64,000 nucleotides of DNA, taken from contig CM062381.1 in assembly GCA_031310005.1 (NCBI GenBank), positions 186,001 through 250,000 of the forward strand, read 5' to 3'. The notes beneath the pieces are model-generated. The model saw nothing but the letters and a program-made list of their open reading frames with translations. It was not told the DNA's origin and ran no database searches. Positions 11,931-24,212 of this stretch are shown here, piece after piece. This DNA comes from Dactylellina haptotyla (taxonomy: Eukaryota; Ascomycota; Orbiliomycetes; Orbiliales; Orbiliaceae). The stretch's first letter is position 1, and the number at the start of each line of letters is the position of its first letter. Position numbers and translations under genes: made by a program.

Positions 11931-14404
11931 TTACTCAGGAACATTGCTCGGCAATTCAACTCGACCTCCCCTTCCATTTGGTTTCTTGACGCTTGGAGGC
12001 GTGATCCTGATCGCTGGAACTCTCGGGGCAGCTGGCATCTCCACCGGTGCCTGGTTATTGGCAAACATGGACTCCAAGTGCTGGTTTTGCAGTTCGGTCA
12101 TGTCTTCCGGCTGTTGCTCTCGTGGCGGTGGGCTCATAATGCTGCCTGCGGGCAGAGACTGTGGATCAGGGGTGTCTCCTGGCATCTCATAGTAGACAGT
12201 GGGGACTGGTCCATTCGCTTTCGCTTCCATTTTGATGGAGTCGGGGCCCATGAGAATGCCCTTTTTCTCGTCCGACATAATGCCACCGTCGGCAGCGATC
12301 TTTTTCTTCCATTTATCCCTCGTCAACTTAGCCATCCGTCTGGCGCACTCTTTCATACTTCCGCCAACCTCGGGTCCAGCAAGATACACTCTTGTCGCAG
12401 TGCTGACCTCGCTGAGTCGTGACCACTCGTTGAGCGCAACTTCACCGACACCGGCATCCACATTGAACCGGAAGTACCTATTCTTGCTGATACCGTATCT
12501 CGATAATTCCTCGTTAAGAACGAATTGATGCGTTGTTTCGCAGTAGTCAATCTTCGTCATAAGTCGGCGTCTAGCTTGGGTAAATTGATCGAGACTGGTG
12601 CCGAGGTTTTCCCACCACTGCGCCTTGTTATCTCCCTTCAGAATTCCCGATGGTCGTTTGCCGGTACCCAAAGAGACTATCAATCCCACCTCTCTACCAG
12701 GCCATTCGTTGACACATGCCTCTTCAAGGATGGTTGGCGTTGGGTTGTAACGTCCAGTCCCTTCATCTAAAAACACGTCCTGGTGGATGCGGATGGATTT
12801 AAAAGCCGCAAGAGTAGCGCAGGTTGCACGACCGGCTTGCCAGATTCTACAATCCGGGTATGACATCGACTCCACGCCCGAAGAATAAGTTCTGAAGATT
12901 GCTGGTGTTGAATCAGCGGAAGAACCTCTATAGACCGCCGTGACCATACTAGAACCCTCAGCTGTTAGCTTAAAAAAATATACTACACTACGATGCGTTG
13001 GAGTGTTTTGCTTACGTTTTGCATCTTCCCTTTCGTTTGTCATGCATCAAAGATTCTGCATTTCCGTGTCGTAGCCTCCTCGGACCCTGAGATGTATTGA
13101 TTCTGCTAGCTTCGGCAATTTCCTTAATACTGTCTGTTCTGCCCATCATGCTCATCTGTCGTTCGAGTTGCTTCTCGTCGTCTTCATAGTGCCCACCGCT
13201 GGGTTCCAGATCCCAGTCTTCATCCTCCGAGTTCATCTCCGTAATTAGGTCGAGATGGTCATCTTTGGTTCTCTCATGCACGACCGTCCGGATCGCCCTC
13301 TCCAATTTCGATGCCTTGTAGAGGGTTTCGCCGTACGGGATCCCCGCGAATCGTTTATCCGTTTCGAAAACGTAGCGTGTCATGCGGGTGTAGACATCCA
13401 TGCAAGTTTTGACAGACATACGCAGACGACCAAGCATGATGGCGATAAGGCCGCCAGTCCCCGTTCCACCGATCAGGTCGAATACTTCGCAAGGTTTTGT
13501 GACTTCTTCGCCACGTCGGGGTGTACGACCATGAATCTCAACAAATATGTCGTGCATGAGGGCTTCCAAGAGGAGGAGCGTCGAATAACCGCGAATTCCA
13601 CCACCATCTGTAAGGCAATAATGTTAGAATGACGTATTCCCACAACAACGCAAGTAATATAACGGGTGATAATGAACGAATCCGGGGTGGAGTAAACAAG
13701 ATGGGAAAAAACAATACTGACGTACCAAGGGAGAGAATCCGCAATCTGGACCTTGTGGAGTTTTTGCCCCGCCGGACCCGCTCCATTTCTCCGAGATGAG
13801 GTTTGTTTCTCGAGCTTTTCGATTCTCCTCGAGTTTTCGATCTCTTCGCCCCGCCATTGCTTTGAGGGTCCACCAAACTGACTTGGCTGACCTGAGGGTT
13901 CATATTGCTCGCTGCACCGTAGACCGGATTCTGAGGCGGGGTCTTGGGAGGCGGAGGGGGCGGTGAGCCATTGTTGTTCGGGTCCATGAAGTTGCCTGCC
14001 GTGGGCACCTGTGATTGTTGAGAGGCAGTTGTCCATCTCTGCTCGTCGGATTTCCTCCTAGGAGCGTCGTCGACGGGTTTCGGTATCTGAGGTAACCTGG
14101 GCAGGGAGTTCGAAGCAGAGTGTTGAAGAGGTTTCGGCGCCGAATGCGGCCGTGAGTAGTCCGAGCCCTGGTTCAATCCTGGGTGCATCCGCGGAGGGAG
14201 CGGAGGCATAGGCTGGCTGCCGTTTGTTATTGGAACAGTCGGGGAGTTTGGCAGCTTTGGAGGTCGCGGAGGAGGAGCTGAGGACGACGACGACGAGGGA
14301 GTACCGTTTGGGAAATATTGGTTTTGCGAGGGGTTTGGGGTCGCCGGAGGGGTTACTGGGTAGGGCGGCACGAAGCTACCCGGATTGCTGAGGTGCCCAG
14401 CCAT
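11931..14404 (-). CDS. Patatin-like phospholipase-domain protein with proline-rich N terminus and altered catalytic motifs
   Basis: Three exons: 14404-13726, 13607-13016 and 12948-11931, 762 residues. Residues 1-225 are low-complexity and rich in Pro, Ser and Asn, probably disordered. The patatin domain begins with the oxyanion loop LSLDGGGIRGYS, created by the exon 1/2 join. The nucleophile elbow reads GGTGTGGLIAIMLGRL; the usual GxSxG serine is replaced by Gly. The second dyad motif, normally DGG or DGA followed by NNP, reads FLDEGTGRYNPT. SLGTGKRPSG follows as in active relatives. The C-terminal 100 residues are hydrophilic with Pro and Gln. Active patatins hydrolyse acyl chains of phospholipids; this copy may be a pseudoenzyme or belong to a divergent subfamily. 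Start is the first in-frame ATG. The frame is otherwise open, with good splice sites, so the gene looks maintained. Confidence 0.82.
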
Positions 14405-16363
14405 GGCGGATGGTGGCGGGCAGGCCGACCGGTTGGAAGAGCTTTCGAGCAACGAACGATGTTTCCGGCGAATCTGCTGGAGTATGTGAGATCCGTCAAG
14501 TATTCGATAGAGTTATATCGGTAAGCGTTAGGATTGAAGATGTTGGAGAGGGCGAGGATGACGATGGAAGGAGGAGGAGGTGGAGGTGGAGGAGGGTGGG
14601 AGAAAGAGGAAAGGTTGCGATGAGTCGAGGACGATTAAATTGTGTGTGACGGCGGCGGCGGCGAGGCAGACACCTTTTTCGACCTTTTTCCGGGCTGCGG
14701 CTTGGCGGACGCAAACAACGCAGCGCTAACAGCTGGCCCGCCGGTCGAGTCGCGGAAGAACGTTTGATATATTTGGATATGTTTGGAGACTCGGATGTCT
14801 TTTCGTAGAGTGGTATCGACGTTGCACCGGGTTTGTTTTACCGGTATCTGCGGAGGGTTGAGAATAGCTGCGTATACGGGCTAGTGCGGTGCCGAATAGC
14901 GTTACCGGGAAGAGGCATGCGAAGAAACATAAGCTGAAACAATTTTATTCTGCTCTGGAATCAATCGGTCTGGCGTATGGATGTATACGCAGTCGTGTAA
15001 ACTTGCAGAATAGGCATATGGTGGCATTTATAATATGTGTCAGCAATAGCAGAAAAGAGCCCGAAGGAGAGATGTCGCGGCTCCGGGGCTGGAGGCTTCG
15101 AGAATAGCAGCAGCCTCTCCGCCTTTATTAATATATTGATTAATCGACCGTGCCGTCAGATTCCTTACGTGCGAGGAAAAGAATGTCATACAAGAACCGC
15201 CTCGTCCGAGCGAGCTCAGCCAGAACCGGTTCTCTAAAATATCACACATTATTTACGGCGGGGAGAGATTCTTATTGCCTTCGGTCAGCACGACGGTCGA
15301 TCTCGCCAGCCATTCTTCCTGCGTGTTCGATCGTGTAATTAATTGTAATTATAATTCCATCTCGATTTCTCGCCTGGAAATGTGCGTACGAAAGCAGCAA
15401 CGGCATGCTCCCCTGCCAATATACACCGAATTCGAACCCTGGCGAGCTATACGGCGCCCCATGGCCAATTTCACTTCTCGACAGGTACCGCCACCGCATT
15501 CTTCCTCAAGTTGGCTACTCCCAATAGACTCTTTTCTTTCTTCCTTTGCTTCTATTCTGTTTTCCTTCTGGCAGTCCTTCTGTGCCCGCTAGTACGTCAT
15601 CCTTGCTACCCCAAGACCCTGAGTTCCCCTTGGCGGGCCAGCGTGACTAAAAATATTGCCATTCTCGACCAATCGCTGCACTTGGCCTGAACAGGAAACT
15701 CCATTCCCATTGGCTTGCATTGGCTTTGCCTTGGCCGCTAGCCATGTGAACCTCATTTTGGATTTCGTACCATCACTGCCCTTCGAGCTTCGATTTTCTT
15801 GATCTTCGACGCAGTCAACCCGCGCGACTGGTTTTCTATTGGTTCGTTCTTACCACGGTCGAATCCCCCGGTGGCAATAAACCAGCATCTTTCCAGGACC
15901 TTGATCAGGTGAAGATAATTAGATAACCCAGCATGCATTTTCCTTGTATCTATAATTTGATACGCCACACAACACGACCCGACGATCTGTGATGCTGTGC
16001 TGCTGCTGTGGCTGGTGGTCACGGGCGAATAATGACTACGACTTTGTGAGGTATGGGGTTTCTCCAAATCCCAGCGTCGGACTCTCCGATCCAAGAATGA
16101 AATATTATTGATTGGCAGGCTTTCCCCAGAATGCCTTTCGGGAATAAACTCAGGAACCGACCCAAAAGATTCTAATTTGGCCCCACCATACATGCATAAG
16201 GTCGGTGGCAATATCCTATATATCGTTGGGGTTTCTCGCGGTCTGAATGAATATCCACGCATTTACTCTGACGTTCGCTAGCAATATTCTGGAAGATCTA
16301 TTCATTGGATCTAAGACTGTTTGATTCATAGCAAATCTGAAAAATTTCTAGTATTCTACATCG
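14405..16363. other. Intergenic with purine/pyrimidine-rich promoter
   Basis: The first 300 bases are the promoter and leader of the patatin-like gene, with a strong G-rich (+ strand) tract at about 14566-14611. The rest has small frames only. A minus frame at 15753-16262 (169 codons) has no domain, signal peptide or splice context and is not called. Confidence 0.55.
14566..14611 (+). repeat. GGA/GGT-rich tract, G-quadruplex-capable
   Basis: About 45 bases consisting almost only of GGA and GGT triplets ending in GGG runs, 160-210 bases upstream of the patatin-like ATG. On the gene's coding strand it is a CT-rich box of the sort often seen in fungal promoters. The simple repeat is seen directly; structural potential is inferred. 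Confidence 0.75.
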
Positions 16364-18993
16364 TTAAGTAATTATCCACTTCAGATCGGTGCGACTTTGC
16401 GTCTGTGGACCATCTCTCGGAGCACCGGGAAGTCTCTGGCGCTCAGCACTTTGCTCACAAGTCATACCTCGCACTTCTACCAGACAGATGAATTTTCCAC
16501 GAGCAGTTTCGTAATTCGTATTTATACTTGTTAAAGGTCTGGCTTTGTAGAATTTCGGGTCGACCTCGGACAGGAGTGCTCCTTGCATAGGCTCTCGTGT
16601 ATTCAGATTTGGATCTTTCCTGAGACTTTGCCGCACGCCTTGCGTCAATAATATAGCAAAGCAGCCGGATGAAGACTGAATCTCATCAAGAACTGTAGAG
16701 TTTGTATCCGCCCATTTGGGAACGATTTCCGTGTCTCCAAACGAAGGGTAGTCCACAGCGTAGAAACTCTTACCCCCCACATTTTTAGGCAAGCTTGGAA
16801 CCTTCAAAATCCAAGCTACTAAACCCTCCCAGACGACGTTATCCCCTAAAGCCTTCACTTGATAAAGAGTCTCTACTAAAATTCGTGGGAGCCCAGCGAT
16901 ACCCTTCATCAGTATACCTTGGGCTTTTCACAAATATAAACCCAGCCGGGAGAACCCTTTGAACTTTAAACCATTCCTGCATCCTCTTCTCAACCGGATT
17001 CTCGATCATCTTTCGTAGCCAAGGCTGCGGCCGTGGAATGTGAGTGATTGTCAAGGTAGCAAAGCATATTATCTTATCGTTCTCTTTCGTCGTAGCCCTC
17101 CACCGCATAGCCTCCCAACAATTAATCGTTCTCCAAGCTAGATCCGAAGCTCTGGTATCGTCGCGATCCACCAAAGATGCCATAAACATGCTTTCGAAGA
17201 ATGATTTGGCATCTCGTAGAAGAATCTTGTCCAAAACAAACTGCTTCCTATCCCGTTCTATCTGGTCCTGTTTACTCTTTGGTATTTTAACCAAAGACGA
17301 ACCTTGCCAAGCTCGGCGGTCCGGCGGACGCACAAGTTCGCCCTCTCCTGGTGGATTCCCATCTTTTTTCGAGTACCTCTGCTCCACATACATCGTTTTA
17401 AGTGTTTTCTGTCCGTGGATTGGCAAAACGGGATCAACCGGGAGAGTGTAAATTCCATCTTCAAAAACAAACCTGAGCTTGTCGCCAGATAGCACTCCCT
17501 CTTGAAAGGTCCAAGCTCTTCGCATCCACCCCGACATGGCGACGTGCATAAACTGCTCTGCAGCCGTGAACGATTTATACTTCACCTTGCGTAGCTGTCC
17601 GTCAAGAACTACTGTGAGAGCGGAGAGGGCGTACACATCGACCATTCCAGAAATCGCAAGCTTCCTATGGTGCTTATCCAACGGTACACACAACGTATCC
17701 AACCAGATTCCGAGAGGTTTTCCTTGGAACACTCGGTAACCGTTTATAATCGTCTTACCGACCGGTTTGAGAAACTTGTACGCCCTGCCCATGAACTCTA
17801 TCGTCTTCTTCTCGTATTGGTTATTGTACCGACTCCCTCAGCAGATTCTAGATTCGACAGGCCTTCGTCCGCAACATTCCAGAGCAAATCGACGAGTAAG
17901 TCGTAGATGTATTCGATCTTACAAGCCGGAATTTTGTTTTCTCTCGGATTCCCCATCCCATCCGACCAGACATGGCTCAGAGCGAGATATTGATTACTGA
18001 ATGCCGTGGCTTCCTTGACTTGCAAATCGAAGCTTCGCGTTCCGTCTTTCCTAGTCCGTGGATAAATAAAAACGACAGGAACACCGCCTTTATCAAAAAT
18101 CCGGCAAACTTCATCGGTGTTAGGTCCAACAAATTGGCAAGAGCAACCGTCCGTATGGTGTTTGGTGACATATGTCGCCTCGTTGACTTGATTAACATTG
18201 CACACTCAATCCGAGCATTTCCAATGATCCTCTGGCTCCAGAGTTGCGCCGTTTCTCGTCTCATTCTCCATTTGTGCCTCTGACTCCTTAGAAAGGCCAG
18301 ATCGTGATAGTGAGTTCCCATGATCCATATAGCTTGTTACAAGCAAACTCGTTTCTGATAAACGATTCCGAGAGAGACTAACGTCCCTCGGACACCATCC
18401 ATCGCTCAGCATTCGCATCATAGCGGTATCGACGAGGCCCCATCTTCTCTCAACGGGCGGCTGATTCGTGTACCAGCCTATCGCGTAGTCAAGCGTTGCA
18501 CCGAGTACTCCGATGGATAAGATGACCTCCTGAGGCAGTCCACAAGGTGGATCAGGAGGTTCGCATAGCTTCTTGTGTATCTTTGACACAGATGCTAGAC
18601 ACGAATGTACCTTCGTTGGCAGGTTAATCCACACCAAACTTCCTGATCCACCAACAAGGCTCCAAAATTCTTGACGATCCGTTCGTTCAGAAGTTTAGTC
18701 TTGATCCTGACACCCAGTTCGTCGTTTTCTAAGTAGTCTAGTTTGAATTCATCGAGTGAGATTGAAAGACATTATTTTAGCATGCCGTAGTACAGCCATC
18801 CTTGCAGGAAGGAGCCTGTGTTTGGTTGCGAATAGGCGGGAGTATCTACTGGTCCGTATCGTAGTTCCTTCCAGCTCCAGCCAAAATTTCTAGGATAATC
18901 CTCAAAATCCTTAGCATCATAATCTTGAACGCATATCCAAGGAACCCGTGGGTAGTTTCCTCTCAGTTCGGTTAGTTGTGGCAAATGATCCAT
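16364..18993 (-). pseudogene. Decayed HET-domain (heterokaryon incompatibility) gene
   Basis: Homology-like blocks run in order on the minus strand, but in changing frames. N-terminal part: ATG at 18993 (MDHLPQLTELRG), then QGWLYYGMLK ending in a TAA (18772-18774), with the same frame continuing as DEFKLDYLENDELG. A frameshift lies between about 18690 and 18600, and a second in-frame stop, TGA, at 18206-18208. HET core: QYLALSHVWSDGMGNP, then a frameshift between 17840 and 17798, IWLDTLCVP and RRAWTFQEG. After GYRWAPT comes a third frameshift between about 16909 and 16839, then a C-terminal tail to 16364. HET proteins trigger vegetative incompatibility or act like innate immune receptors. Two nonsense changes and three indels, with no splice signals to remove them, make an active product unlikely. 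Sequencing errors could explain one or two breaks but hardly five. Confidence 0.75.
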
Positions 18994-20603
18994 TCGGATT
19001 TGTGAGCGATGGCAATATTGTCGGCTGCGTTGACGATGTGAGAATCCAACACTAAAAGGGAGGACTGAGGATTATAAGACCATGGCCAAAGAAGATACAA
19101 AATGTCTAAATGAGTCCAAAACCACTTGCCTCGGAATATAAGTGCCATAAGATTAGAGCTCACAGAGGGCTTGGTACAAAGTACACTGTTCTTTGCTGAC
19201 TGGAGGAACCTCCCCCTCGTGAACGTGGATTTGAAGGTTCCGCAAAATTAAAACCGGTTTTCTGACATATCGACCCGCAGGGACCCACATCGGTAGTTGA
19301 GGGTGAGCGGAAGGGCCGGGTTGCAGGTTTAAAACCGTAATTTAAGCTTATATCAAAACCCTCAGCCCTATAACTAAAGGTGAAGATCTTTCGGCATAGC
19401 CTTCAAGATTCTTTGCAAGCTACTGGACTGCGGCGCTACAGCGCTGTTGTGTCGGCATGTTAAGGAGTAACCATTTGTCGCGAACTAGGGTCTGTGATAT
19501 ATCTCTATAAGAAAAAAGTTTAATTTTCAAGTATAGAGTTTTTTAATCAGGTGCCTACATGTAGGTCCGGTCTGGGAATGAAGTTTAGGGCTGCAATTAG
19601 TCTGCCAGGCCAGGCCAGGCCAGACCGCAATGCTTTGCACCACTGACGGTCCCTGGAAGGTTGCACAGGCTCGACTAGCTTGCTCAACCCCACCAGCTTG
19701 CTCAAGCGTCTTAAGCGATGTGAATTAGTTGTGCAACCAGACATGCGGATTTATGAGGCGGAATATCTTAACTGTTATGTTGGCGTCTTGGACGAATAGT
19801 TGAGCTAGTGTGCGTTTCTGACACAATTCGGTGACCTAGGGCTTGTAAAAATGAGATTTTCTCCCATACTTATTGGCTTGCACGCATTTCTTGGTCGAAT
19901 GGCCAAATAAAATCACTGGCCTCGGTACCATATAATCGCCACCTACCAAATATGCGTGTAGATATATCATCTTCGTCCTCTAGCCAATTGGCAGAAAAAT
20001 ATCTTCAGAGCCCCTCTAGGATCTCCGGCGCCTTGAAGCTTGAAGTATCTCATCTACTACGCATTTCTCCTAGACAACGGGATGATAGCTGTGATCATAT
20101 TTGCATCTTGGGTAACTATAAAATGGCAACGGTTACGTCTACAGCTCTTGCATTCTATCACATCTACAACATCCCATCAAAGACTCCATCGAACTATCAG
20201 CCATCTTGATACTATGCAAATATTTATCGTTTCAGAAGTTGTAGTTTCTCCTGCCGTAACCTCTGCTTAACGACCTTATCATCGACACGGATTCCGCTGT
20301 CAACCTGATCAGGCTCCAGATACTATCTAATCCTCAATAGATCGCCATGTGCCAATTCTTTGTCAGGAACACCTCCCAGGGAGGCGTATTTTCTGGCTAT
20401 AGCGGAAGGTAATGAAATAATGATCATTCTACAAACTGACCCATATTTAAGGGAGCGGGTGCTGAGATTGTTCGTCCATAAGATCTTTTGGCTTCGCAAC
20501 CGAGGAAACTAAAAAAGCACGCATCGACTGCTGGAAGCCTACATGCAAATACTCGAGAACCAACCCCGATAATCCATTTCACGAAAAAGACGTCGGACTC
20601 AAG
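18994..20603. other. Intergenic, no supported gene
   Basis: Upstream flank of the HET pseudogene. It holds a few tandem CCAGG units around 19605-19625 and a short direct repeat (AGCTTGCTCAA) near 19676-19705. Frames are short and unlike genes. Confidence 0.55.
19605..19625. repeat. Short CCAGG tandem repeat
   Basis: Three to four tandem pentanucleotide units (GCCAG/CCAGG) in non-coding DNA. Simple repeat with no inferred role. Confidence 0.7.
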
Positions 20604-20813
20604 ATGCCTGACAAACACAAATCCGATGGCAAAAATGACAAGTCTAACAAAACCATCGCGGGGAAAGAGAATGGTACTCTAGGGCGCACTAGAGGCGGTA
20701 CCAAGAAAGGCAAAGAGCGCCAGATTCAAGAGGAAGACGACGAGGTTACAAAGATGGTCAAGGAACTTGGTTTGATGGATGTCGTGGAGTTTGGTGAGGC
20801 GGCTCTCAATTAA
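20604..20813 (+). CDS. Small charged hypothetical protein, doubtful
   Basis: Open frame for 69 residues starting MPDKHKSDG. It is rich in Lys, Asp, Glu and Gly and has a C-terminal EVTKMVKELGLMDVVEFGEAAL segment that could form an amphipathic helix. No domain recognised, no signal peptide, and no clear promoter. Composition is protein-like rather than random, but length alone does not prove it. Could equally be a chance frame. Confidence 0.3.
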   Translation: MPDKHKSDGKNDKSNKTIAGKENGTLGRTRGGTKKGKERQIQEEDDEVTKMVKELGLMDVVEFGEAALN

Positions 20814-21754
20814 GCTTAACCACGTTTTTTTGTTTGAATTGACCCAATATCCGACGAATACGGATAGCGGGTTTGCTTGAGTGATATTTGAATTATCCCG
20901 GCTAAACACATAACGTTAAGATGCAACCTGGTCAAGATATTAGATCGGGCACCGAGTTCGAATTCGTGGGGCCTGAGATTCAATTACGAAGGAAAGCAAT
21001 TTGAAGCCCATTCCGCATCTGCTTTTGATTTCAAAGATACGTGTAACTAGCTTACGGGTATTTTTCCCAAGCCCGGTTTATTTTAGTTTTCACACAAGCC
21101 GGATTATTGCAGTGGTTGCTTCGCGATCGTGTCCACATGCCGTGTTGCCCTTCGTTTGTTCGTTCGTTCATGTTTGGGCCCTGGCTGGCAGTCAAGCTTC
21201 CTTGCCCTGGCGACAAGCTTTTTAGCACACCAAATGCCAGGGCCAGCCCCTCTTTCGTTGATAGTTGTGGAGCCCCATTTTGATATCGCCATCTGAAAGC
21301 AGTGTGACCCCTTGTATTCATGTCTATGTGGAGCGCACGCCAAGTCTGTTGCGGACTCTCCGACTCAATCGAACGCATTTAATTCTTTAGAGATCTTTGT
21401 CGGGGTTGCAATTCCAGCTGATAGGAAGCCTTGGAGCCTTGCCAACCCCCAATCCAGCTAGAATTTCCACCAACTCTGATGATAACGTAATGGAGTAGTC
21501 GCCATCCGCACATGTTTCGTCACGAACCGCGCATGCACGGCAGGATGAAGTTCAAACTTGCTAACGTTATAACCTGTGATTGATGGCTTTCGATATATAA
21601 AGTAGGGCTCAGTTCCCCGCTCTCGATCTCTCAATCCCCTTTCCCGACATCTTCAACTGCAAAGTCAACTCACGTCGATTTCAGGATATCACTTCCTGAT
21701 CCAGAAGGGCGTTACTATTTCGGAAAATATCACAGCAACACAGATCCGGAAACA
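20814..21754. other. Promoter region of the FAD monooxygenase, no gene
   Basis: No credible coding frame. The last 160 bases hold a TATA box (21594-21601) and a CT-rich leader. Confidence 0.55.
21594..21601 (+). promoter_or_regulatory. TATA box of the FAD monooxygenase gene
   Basis: TATATAAA about 155 bases before the ATG at 21755, followed by a CT-rich stretch. Motif and spacing only. Confidence 0.5.
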
Positions 21755-23098
21755 ATGGCCCCGCCCTTTCACGTTCTTATTGTCGGCGCTGGTTCGTGCG
21801 GGCTCGCCTCCGCTATCCTCTTTCACAAAACCCTCAGCGCTCGGGGCATCCCCTTCCAGATTTCGGTCTTCGAGTTGCGTTCTGGCCCTGCAACACTCGG
21901 TGGGGCAGTCAATCTGACACCAAATGCAGTCAAACTGCTTGACAACTTGGGCGTTCTCAAAGAGCTAGAAAAGGCCGGCTGCTCTGTAAAAACCATAGAA
22001 ATTATCTCATCTCGTAGTCTTAAACAGTTAGGAAGCATCACCTTTGGCGACGTGGAACGGTATGGCGCCAACAGCCTTCGAATTGCAAGAAAAGATGTTC
22101 AGGGCGCTCTCCTCGCCAAGGTTGCTGAATGCGGTATCGAAGTACACTTTTCCAAACGACTGGAAAATATAGAGCAAACTCCGGAAAACATCACAGCTAT
22201 ATTTGCCGATGGGACTAGCGTGACAGGGGATATCCTTATCGGCTGTGACGGTACGCACTCGGTCGTCAGAAAATGTATCGATCCCGACCGAAAACCAATA
22301 TACACTGGCATATCGAACACCTATTCGTATGTGAATCTGAAAGACCCAAACGTCTTACCGATCCAGGATACCTCTGCGATTTTTGAGTGCCGGGTAGGCT
22401 CTCTTTTGCTCACATGGAGTACGCCATCCCGGACAGATAAACTGTTCTGGGCCGCCGTAATGGAAATAGACGCCCCAACGGACACCTCCAAGGATGGTTG
22501 GAAGACTATGGGTGACGATGTCGCAAAAATGAAACAACGAGTGAAGGAAACCTATTGCTCCGAAAGAGATCCGCAGATGGGATTCTTTGCAGACCTGCTG
22601 GAGGCCACAGATGAGGATGTCTACTTCTATCCCGTTTGGAAACTGGAAATGAGCGAGAAGTGGTTTGAGGGAAGATGCATCTTACTAGGAGATGCAGCAC
22701 ATGCGGTGAGTCTTTAAATTCCTCAAAAATTTGTTTCAAAGATTTTTCAGCTAACAATATTATTCTTTTAGATGCCGCCGTTGGCGCAGGGAGTTGGCCT
22801 TGCTGTCGAGGATTCGGTGATGCTGGATCGGCTGCTCAATGCACACCTTGACAAAAACAAAGAGAGTGATATGAAGGACATCGTGTGGGAAGATCTCTGG
22901 AAGAAGCTTGTTAAGATTCGAATTCCTCGCGTGAAGAAAGACTATGATCGTGCCGTTGGGGGGTTTGAAGGCCTCAAAGACAAAGGCTGGTTCGTAGCAA
23001 TGATGAAAGATTGGCTGGTTTGGTTCTACTTGTGGGCAATCGGAGTCAAATTTGACGAGGCTTTTAAATACGATGTTTACAAGGAGCCTCTGGAGTGA
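21755..23098 (+). CDS. Class A FAD-dependent monooxygenase (salicylate hydroxylase-like)
   Basis: Two exons, 21755-22705 and 22772-23098, separated by a 66-base intron (GTGAGT, branch CTAAC, TTTTAG); 425 residues, usual for the family. The N-terminal Rossmann motif VGAGSCG (about 10-16) binds the ADP part of FAD; the DG motif GCDGTHSVVR and the GD motif GDAAHAMPPLAQG follow, the latter split exactly by the intron. Such enzymes use NAD(P)H and O2 to hydroxylate aromatic substrates such as salicylate, or tailor secondary metabolites; the substrate cannot be predicted. No signal peptide, so probably cytosolic. No biosynthetic core gene lies nearby, so a detoxification or catabolic role is more likely than a cluster role. 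Retaining the intron would stop translation three codons after the splice site and remove the end of the FAD domain. Confidence 0.88.
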
Positions 23099-24212
23099 GG
23101 CTGATAGTTAGTTCTACCCGATTCGGCATTATTCGGGGGGTCTAGAAGGGTCGTGTATTTTTGTGTAAGGCTGGCAATTCCGGTCGCATTTATCAGATAA
23201 ATAGTTTCTCAAAAGATCTGGAAATCGATGGATTTAATAAAAAGGAAATTCTTTCGCATATAATCCCTTGCCAAGACATCCTTTCGCATTACAAACCGAA
23301 ACTACTAATTAATCATACGATATTTTGGCTGTTTAACATAAGGGGCGCATGCTGACGAGCGAATTATATCGTGATTTCGGGCCCTGTGCCCTGAACTCGC
23401 ATGAGAAGCGCAAGCAGCTGCGATCGCTTGCTAGAATTCCGCTGCCTGAATATTTGGTGTGTCTGTGGGCCTATAATTTGGCAAGCAGGTTTGTTTGGTT
23501 GGGCGCATCCCACGCGGGATAACAGCTTTGTGCGACCTCAAAAATATTAATTGTGGCCCGATTAATCAAAGGCTGGGCAGGGGTTTTGAGGCTCCAAAAC
23601 CCGCGTTTTTGGCTTCACGGTCAACCAGGCGCTCAGCTGCCCAGCGAACCAAGCCTGGGCGGCGGCCATTTTGATTGCCACCAACAGGATCTACACGCCC
23701 AGAAATCACATCGATGAAATTCGACAGCAGGGGTCTAGACTCAAGGCGCTCAAGCTTGCATCATGAAAATCACATCAACATCATAGCCCACTATCTTATA
23801 GGCCCCTGAGACGAGTCTCTTTTCCTCGGGTTTTTTTCAGCCCTAAGCATTGGCCGTTCGTCAGGTGGGACTCATGCTGCTGCATGCGGGATCTTTAAGG
23901 GTCCTGAGGGGCGTGACTGCGGTTCAACAATTGAGCCGTCCCGCAACAAGACGAAATTATTTCAATGACCAATTCAGCAGGATTCAGCGAGGGTATATGC
24001 AACCCCTTGACCCTTATATCAGCCACATAACATTATCCAGGAGGAGTTCTGATGTGATTTTTCTCGGGCGCCATTGGGCTTTTCTTTGTAGGCGCGAGGC
24101 TGCAAGATTTAGACGCGATGTATATATAAAGACGCGGATCTATAAGTTTCTGGTCTCAAGGTTGGAAGCAATTTACCGGGTATCAGACCAATTTAACATT
24201 CCTTGAGACACG
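23099..24212. other. Intergenic, promoter of the subtilase
   Basis: No supported gene. The plus frame at 23850-24206 runs through the promoter and ends just before the protease ATG, so it is not called. A TATA box sits at 24121-24130. Confidence 0.55.
24121..24130 (+). promoter_or_regulatory. TATA box of the subtilisin-like protease gene
   Basis: TATATATAAA lies about 85 bases before the ATG at 24213, a good core-promoter position. Confidence 0.55.

Noticed and set aside
15753-16262. 169-codon minus frame
   Set aside because: No ATG context, signal peptide, domain or intron; composition looks random.
17798-17850. Intron to bridge the HET frame change
   Set aside because: The only GT-AG pair that restores frame is about 32 bases, shorter than any other intron in the window, so a frameshift is preferred.
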